From NCBI RefSeq assembly GCF_027579695.1, contig NC_083583.1:19568257-19632256 (forward strand): DNA of 64,000 bases. The letters run 5' to 3'. Both the position numbers and the translations under genes were made by a program. Below, in pieces: positions 58,441-64,000 of this stretch. The notes beneath the pieces were generated by a model. The model did not search any database. It saw only the letters and a list, made by a program, of their open reading frames with translations, and was not told the origin of the DNA. This DNA comes from Neoarius graeffei. Taxonomy: Eukaryota; Chordata; Actinopteri; Siluriformes; Ariidae. Position 1 is the stretch's first letter, and every line of letters starts with the position of its first letter.

Positions 58441-59605
58441 TTAATTATGTGGGAAACAAAAAAGTGCTAAAAACAAAATATGTTTCATATTTTAGATTCT
58501 TCAAAGTATCCAGCGTGTACCTTGATGGCGCTTTACACCAGCTTCATGAGGTAGTCACCTGGAATGCTTTTCAATTAACAAGTGTGCCTCGTCAAAAGGT
58601 AATTAGTGGACAAGTTTCTTGCCTTCTTAATGTGTTTGAGATCAAACAGTAAACAGTAAATAATAAACACACAGTCAATAGCCCTATTCCACAACTACAG
58701 TAATCTATACTATGCTAAGAACTGCTCGACTAAGTAAAGAGAAACGACATCCATCATTATTTTAAGACATGACGTGACTTTTAATTCATAAAAATAAAGA
58801 AAAAACATTGAATTAGAAGGTGTGTCCAAACTTTTGACTGGTATTTGTGTGTTCATTGTTTAAAGTGACAAAAAAGGTTAGAGTGTATGTTATCATATTA
58901 ATGAAGAATATGAATATTTTCTTCATGCACACAGTGAATGACAGTAATACTGTATAAATATTCTAATATAAGCTTTATGCTCAACCTTTTGCTTTGATAA
59001 ATGCCTCCAGCCTCTTTCATATCCCCACGGCTTTTATATCCTCTTAGTTGTAATATTAACCTCCATTCTCCCTGCCATATCTGTATAATAACTCTGACAC
59101 AAGTCATCCATTATCATCTTCAAATCAGGTCCAAGGGACTCATGGTAAAATGCAGAGCTTATCTATTTCTCCAGTCATGCTGTTTTATATTTTCATTGAC
59201 TTGTCATTGAGTGCAATTTTGGGCATTTGTGTTTTACTTTTTTTTTTTGGATGAATGAAGCCTTTAGCCGAGATATCCGTTATTTCCTCTCTGACGTGTG
59301 TTGAGGTTCATTGGGGTGTAACATGGTACCTCTCGTGCACTCAAGCACAACAAAATCACAGAACTGTGAAAGCACAGCAGGGAGGAATGCACTTAAAGTT
59401 GCAGGAAGAAAAAGTGATTTTACCCTCATCCTCATATCAATAACAGGGAACACACTGAGCTTTTTTTTCCACTACATAACCTACTGGAACTTTTGCCACG
59501 AGAAAGCTTGAGCTGTGCTTTTTCCATTGGCCACCAGTTCATTCTGAAGGTTCCGGGTGTATTTTTTTTTTTCTTTGGCACCTGATCAAGAATGGCACCA
59601 ATACT
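58441..59605. other. Intergenic, one Tc1-type terminal motif
   Basis: Only GAAGGTGTGTCCAAACTTTT then GACTGGTA at about 58817-58846 resembles a Tc1-type terminus; no partner end was found. Nothing else is recognised. Confidence 0.35.
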
Positions 59606-59617
59606 CATGCAGGTAGC

Positions 59618-60006
59618 GATTGGGGACTAGCAGGATTGTTCAGGACTGTTTGGCTTTGCACAGTGGTTCAAATCATGTAGATCAATCAAGTCAACGTCCC
59701 TTCCACACCAGGATCTGGTCTTCCCAGGCAGTCTCCTGTCCCAGTACTAGCCAGCTCTTTGAGGCACTGCTCTCCGTTTCCGTAGCCCTTGGCCTCTCAC
59801 CTATACAGTTAGGGTTACAGTGGGGGGCTGGTCCTCTGGTAACCACGAGAGTTTGACTCCCTACTCACATCTGTATTGCAACATGCCTTGCCAGATGGCA
59901 GTAGGTACCATTTTTATGATGGTCTTTGGTATGACCCAACCGCGAGTAGAGCTTGCGATCTCCTGGTCGAGAGGCGGACACGCTAACCACTAGGCCAACT
60001 CGCGGT
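59618..60006 (-). mobile_element. tRNA-derived SINE, family 4, 12-bp TSD
   Basis: Minus orientation. The head complement is at the right: AGTTGGCCTAGTGGTTAGCG, then TGTCCGCCTCTCGACCAGGA with B-box-like sequence degraded. CATGCAGGTAGC (59606-59617) and CATGCATGTAGC (60007-60018) flank it, one mismatch. Confidence 0.75.
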
Positions 60007-60153
60007 CATGCATGTAGCTCAATAGCCATCATTTATTCTGAACTGTGGAAGCGGCAATATTCAGCAGGTAAGTAATGCCATTTAATTACTTGAGCTCATG
60101 TTGTCTACTTTTGAGAGACAATGAAAGCCAAATAATTCTACTTCAAAGTTGGA

Positions 60154-60353
60154 ATACATTACATTACATTAATGGCATTTAGCAGACGTCTTATCCAGAG
60201 TGACGTACAATAAACCCAGAGCAGTCTGGGGAGCAGTTGGGGTTAGGTGCCTTGCTCAAGGGCACTTCAGCCATTCCTGCTGGTCCAGGGAATCAAATCA
60301 GCAACCTTTTAGTCCCAAAGCTGCTTCTCTAACCATTAGGCAATGGCTTCCCC
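60154..60353 (-). mobile_element. SINE family 3
   Basis: Minus orientation; ATACATTACATTACATTAAT at the left and head complement CTAACCATTAGGCAATGGCT at the right. Confidence 0.8.
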
Positions 60354-60777
60354 GTACTGTCCTGTAATATACAGTACTTTTCTACTGTACCTTGACTGTA
60401 CAACATCAACTGATATTTTTCCTCATTAAATATTATATTATTTCGTTCCAATGTTGTGGAAGCTGAAAGATAATCCATGCTTTTTACAATTTTCAAACCA
60501 TACTGGGAAATGGCCATTATATCCAACAGGTTATCTTTAATTTCATCAGGCGATTTCAAAATTGCTGGTCCAATTACATCACTTTGCTTTATGTTACTCA
60601 TTTCGAATGAAGTCTATTGGAAAACGCATCAGAATACCCAAGCAAACAGAGATCATTTGGGAAGGTTTTGTTTATGAATGTGCAGTGGCTGATGTGGCTT
60701 GGTGATTTTTTTTTCTAAAAAGAAATTGCTAACATTTTCAACATTCAACAACCATTTCAACACTCACATCTCTAACA

Positions 60778-61075
60778 AGGGTGGCATGGTGGTGCAGCGG
60801 GTAGCGTTGATAACTCCAATGTCCCTAGCTAGATCCTGAGATTGGATTACTGTCTGGGTTAGAGTTTTGCATGTTCTCCACGTGTTTTCACCATGCTGGT
60901 AGGAGGATTGGCAATGCTAAATTGACCCTGGGTGTTAATGATGGTATAGATATGTGTGTGTGCATGGTGATGTGTGATGGACTGGCATCCTGTCCTAGGT
61001 GTATTCCCAAATCACACCCAGTGTTCCCGGTATAGGCTCCGGATCCACCATAACGCTGATCTAGATGGTCTGATC
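60778..61075 (+). mobile_element. Old, diverged tRNA-headed SINE
   Basis: Head AGGGTGGCATGGTGGTGCAG; shared GTTTTGCATGTTCTCCACGT and CTAAATTGACCCTGGGTGTT with family 1, but a different 3' half (GTGATGGACTGGCATCCTGT). Heavily mutated. Confidence 0.6.
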
Positions 61076-61744
61076 TAAATGGTTCCTGGAGATAAATGCA
61101 TGAATTTACAACAACATTTTAGTGCATCTTGTAAAAGGACCTCATATCCCAGAAATATGATGATGAAATACATGCTCACTCAGACCCTCTCGACTGCTGT
61201 AAACATTTCTCAGGCTCCCCTGTTATCACAATTCTTACCCAAGCTTGCACTGAGTAATAAACCTGCCATAACAGTGATAACAGACTGTTTACTATTATGT
61301 CACTATCTAGTCTATAATCTTTTGTTTAAATGTTTGTACACAAGACAAACTCTGATGCAACTGCCTATCATACCTTCATTCGATTTACAGTTATTTAGCA
61401 CAAAAGTCTTTTAGCACAAATCAAAAGTCTTTTAGCACAAGTTCTAAAGTCTCTTAGCACAAGTCTAAGTTCTTTAGCACAAGATCCAAGAACACTTAAT
61501 CTTTATTATGAATACTTACTGATCATGTTTAAAGATGTTTAATGGAATTTTCAAATGAAAGTTGCTGAGATTCCGATCGAAAACGAGTGATTGCATTTCC
61601 CCACTCCGCCATCTTGAAACCGCCATGTTTGATGTAGCCCATATGTTAGTCACTGCCAGTAAACCTGTTGAGAACAACCGAACTACAAACACGGACTCTT
61701 TGAACTACAACTCCCAAGAATCACAGTGTCCCCTCCCTTACAGA

Positions 61745-62030
61745 AAAACCACATGAACTTCACATGTGATTTCTCACATGTGAAATATGTGGAAAATGTG
61801 TTTTTGCACATGGGAAACATGTTATTTGCACATGGGAAATGTGGTTTTGGCCCAATTTTATGTGAATCACATGTGGGAATGTTTTACACATGTGGTAACA
61901 TGTTTTACACATGTGCTCTACATGGTAACACGTTACAAAATCTGATACCATGTATTCCACATGTTACCACATGTGGTAACGTGATCACATGTGGTAACAT
62001 GTGATCACGTGAAATACATGCACTGTAAAA
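61745..62030. repeat. Cluster of CACATGTG-type motifs
   Basis: More than twenty copies of ACATG(T/G) occur in about 285 bases, many as the palindrome CACATGTG or CACATGTGGTAAC. Adjacent blocks such as TTACCACATGTGGTAACGTG are themselves palindromic. Not a regular tandem repeat. Confidence 0.75.
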
Positions 62031-62303
62031 AATAGAATTATGCTTTGTTCAAGTAATTCCATATTCACAATTGAATGGACAAGAAAATATGAATAATTAT
62101 TAACGAACAGAAAAATCCACATCAAACTGATAGGGTGCACCTCAATGATGTGTAAATATACAATAGTGAATAATCTGAATTGAAAATACATAATTGCCAC
62201 AGGTGTTTATTCAGCGCATGCTCTTAATGACCAAGACACGGGGTTTCCTCTCCCAAATGCAAGGGCTGGGCAATGTGGTTCTCTCTCCAGTTGAAGTTCA
62301 TGT

Positions 62304-62460
62304 TGTCGTGGCTCAGGTGGATAAGGCGCCATACCATAAATCCGGGGACCCAGGTTCGAGGCTGACCTGAGGTCATTTCCCGATCCCTCCCTGTCTCTCT
62401 CCTGCTCATTTCCTGTCTCTACACTGTCCTATCCAAATAAAGGTAAAAAAAAAAGGCCCC
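62304..62460 (+). mobile_element. Short tRNA-derived SINE, family 2
   Basis: TGTCGTGGCTCAGGTGGATA, AGGCGCCATACCATAAATCC, B-box-like GGTTCGAGGC, 3' end CTATCCAAATAAAGGT and A run. It may lie within a larger TIR element bounded by CACTGTAAAAAATAG (62031) and TTTTTTTACAGTG (about 62710). Confidence 0.8.
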
Positions 62461-62719
62461 CCCCCAAAAAAAAATTGTGATAACCTCAATTGCCTTTTTG
62501 TACTACTGTGAATGCCACTGTTCAGCAAAAAGAGAAATTTATGTTGGCAGAATGAGGAATTGAAAATTGACAATTAAGAATTCTTAATAAAGATAACAGT
62601 GTTATCATAGTTTGGATTATCATGGGCACATCGTTGGCAAAACATAAAATTCTTAATGCAGACGGTTGCCTTGAAATTTCAAGTATTCTCAACTATTCTT
62701 TTTTTACAGTGTGGGAAAT

Positions 62720-63580
62720 TCATGTGTTTTTTCTGTAAGGGCTGGCACCGGCCTATTGATGACAGCTGCCACTCATCCCACGAATTACCTGTGACGCTAT
62801 TTACTCCTCACTCACTCTACTCCAATGCGAAGTATTGCTCTGTGTTTCTCCAGTTCATACCAAGCCTTTCATTCTTTGTCTGCCTCTCGTTATTCTGACC
62901 TCCGCTTACTCTCTCCGTTTACGTTATCTGTCTTGCCTCTACTACTCTGTTTGCTGATCGACTGACCCTCGCTTGTTTCCTGACCACGCTTCCTGTCTTA
63001 CAATTTGGCTTTGTCTACAGTTTGCATCCCGCTCTCCTCCACACATACATCTGTAAGTGCCTGCACTCTGATAGTCACCAATCCTCCCTCCAAATTATTT
63101 AACACAGCACGTACCCTGACACAGTACACCGCTACAGCCAACAGTATAGTATCTACAAATGAGTGTTTGTGGTTTATTGATTTAATAATTTAGTGTTCAA
63201 TAATGTTTTTTTAGTGGTTGATAGCATTGAACAAAAAATATTGAAATGAAATATAAACATGCTGCAACAAAATGAATTTCCCTGTAAACTAGCCACAGCT
63301 TCGAGACTTGTCTTGATCAAACAACCCTTACATCTTAGCGTCATCGCTTCTTCTTCATCTTCTTCTTGCTTCACAATTGCCATATTATAAACAATTGATA
63401 TATTAAGTTTGGTTGTTTTGTCATTCCTGAACGTTTATATTGCACTTTTATTTAAATGCCATTGATTCTAGGATACTTTAGTGGAAGTTTCTTTCGTTTG
63501 TTTACATATCGCAACTGTTGGTTACGAAGGAGACATGATTCTCATTTTTCTCATTGAAATGGGGCTTTTTTTAGGTTAAA
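62720..63580. other. Intergenic, nothing recognised
   Basis: No coding domain, SINE head or paired termini were found. Open frames are short and without family motifs. Confidence 0.4.
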
Positions 63581-63583
63581 GAC

Positions 63584-63899
63584 TGTAGCAGTTCGTATGG
63601 GTGGGTGGAGCACAGAGGACGGCAGGACAGAGATCAGGGTTTGAAATAGGGCTTTTATTGCCACACTTTTCAGTGAACAATATTTGTCTCGAACAGATAG
63701 ACACACACACACACGACAGGCGTCTTGTTCGGGGATGCGCCCCTCTGCTCTCGCTCTCCCTCCTTAAGTAGGGCGCGGTCACTGGGAAGACACACAAACA
63801 CAGGTTAATTGCTCTCAGGTGTAGTGATTCTGCCACTTACCTTCCCTGACTCCGCCCTCCTGTCACAGACCGGCGCTTGACCACGCCCCCGCTGCCACA
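63584..63899 (-). mobile_element. Solo LTR (Gypsy-like), 5-bp TSD
   Basis: Starts TGTAGCAG and ends CTGCCACA, an inverted TG...CA terminus, flanked by AAGAC on both sides (63579-63583 and 63900-63904). On the minus strand it reads as an LTR: TGTGGCAGCGGGGGCGTGGT, a TATA-like CTACTTAAGG, then AATAAA in GTGTGGCAATAAAAGCC. No internal region lies on either side, so it is a recombined solo LTR of 316 bp. Superfamily assignment is inference. Confidence 0.85.
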
Positions 63900-64000
63900 A
63901 AGACCTTGTAGCGTTATTAGTCAAATACATATGAAAACAGTAATATCTGCTCTCAAATGGACTTAATAATTTGAGTAAGTCTTTAGGAATAGATTCCACT

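Noticed and set aside
61726-62004. 92-codon frame with repeated HMGNM/TCGNM motifs
   Set aside because: It is the translation of the ACATGTG-rich repeat; both strands give similar repetitive peptides.

Overview
This is vertebrate nuclear DNA, almost certainly from a ray-finned (teleost-type) fish. It contains only two host genes, both on the + strand: the 3' two thirds of tead1, a TEA-domain transcription factor of the Hippo pathway (coding exons from 2613 to 27275), and the single-exon rassf10 (44872-46221). TEAD1 followed by RASSF10 is the order I know from other vertebrates, so the window looks like a conserved gene neighbourhood. Fish origin is inferred from the repeats: tRNA-derived SINEs, many Tc1/mariner, hAT, PIF/Harbinger and TTAA-target DNA transposons, Rex1/L2-like LINEs and a Gypsy-like solo LTR.

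Layout. 1-2082: a decayed Tc1-like element split by a second Tc1-like element. 2613-4044: three tead1 exons, beginning with a 12-nt VTSM microexon. 4045-8280: intron with a TTAA-flanked transposon that holds a 3-bp-TSD element and a SINE. 8281-8577: two tead1 exons. 8578-13655: intron filled by a nest (Tc1-type element holding a hAT, a SINE and another Tc1 copy, which itself holds a Harbinger element). 13656-17455: three exons encoding much of the YAP-binding domain, with a minisatellite, a SINE and a captured transposase exon in the introns. 17456-27161: a 9.7 kb intron with three hAT/Harbinger-type elements and several SINEs. 27162-27275: last tead1 exon. 27276-33250: possible long 3' UTR or downstream DNA, interrupted by a TIR element, a TTAA element, a MITE and a foldback repeat. 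33359-39240: SINEs and LINE scraps. 39242-44532: a stack of transposons up to five insertions deep, one carrying an uninterrupted 340-residue Tc1-type transposase, ending 339 bp before the rassf10 start codon. 46222-64000: intergenic DNA with a second copy of the 3-bp-TSD element, a hAT with a long hairpin, a ~530-bp tandem duplication next to a 5'-truncated LINE, more Tc1-type and SINE copies, and a solo LTR.

The two genes have linked biology from family knowledge (TEAD1 is the DNA-binding partner of YAP/TAZ; RASSF proteins carry Ras-association and coiled-coil domains and some influence Hippo signalling), but nothing here shows that they are co-regulated. Most of the novelty lies in the mobile DNA: insertion histories that can be ordered from exact target-site duplications, a recurring 115-nt transposase first exon, a Myb/SANT first exon and a possibly functional Tc1 gene. 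I see no CRISPR array, no bacterial operon and no true tRNA or rRNA gene.
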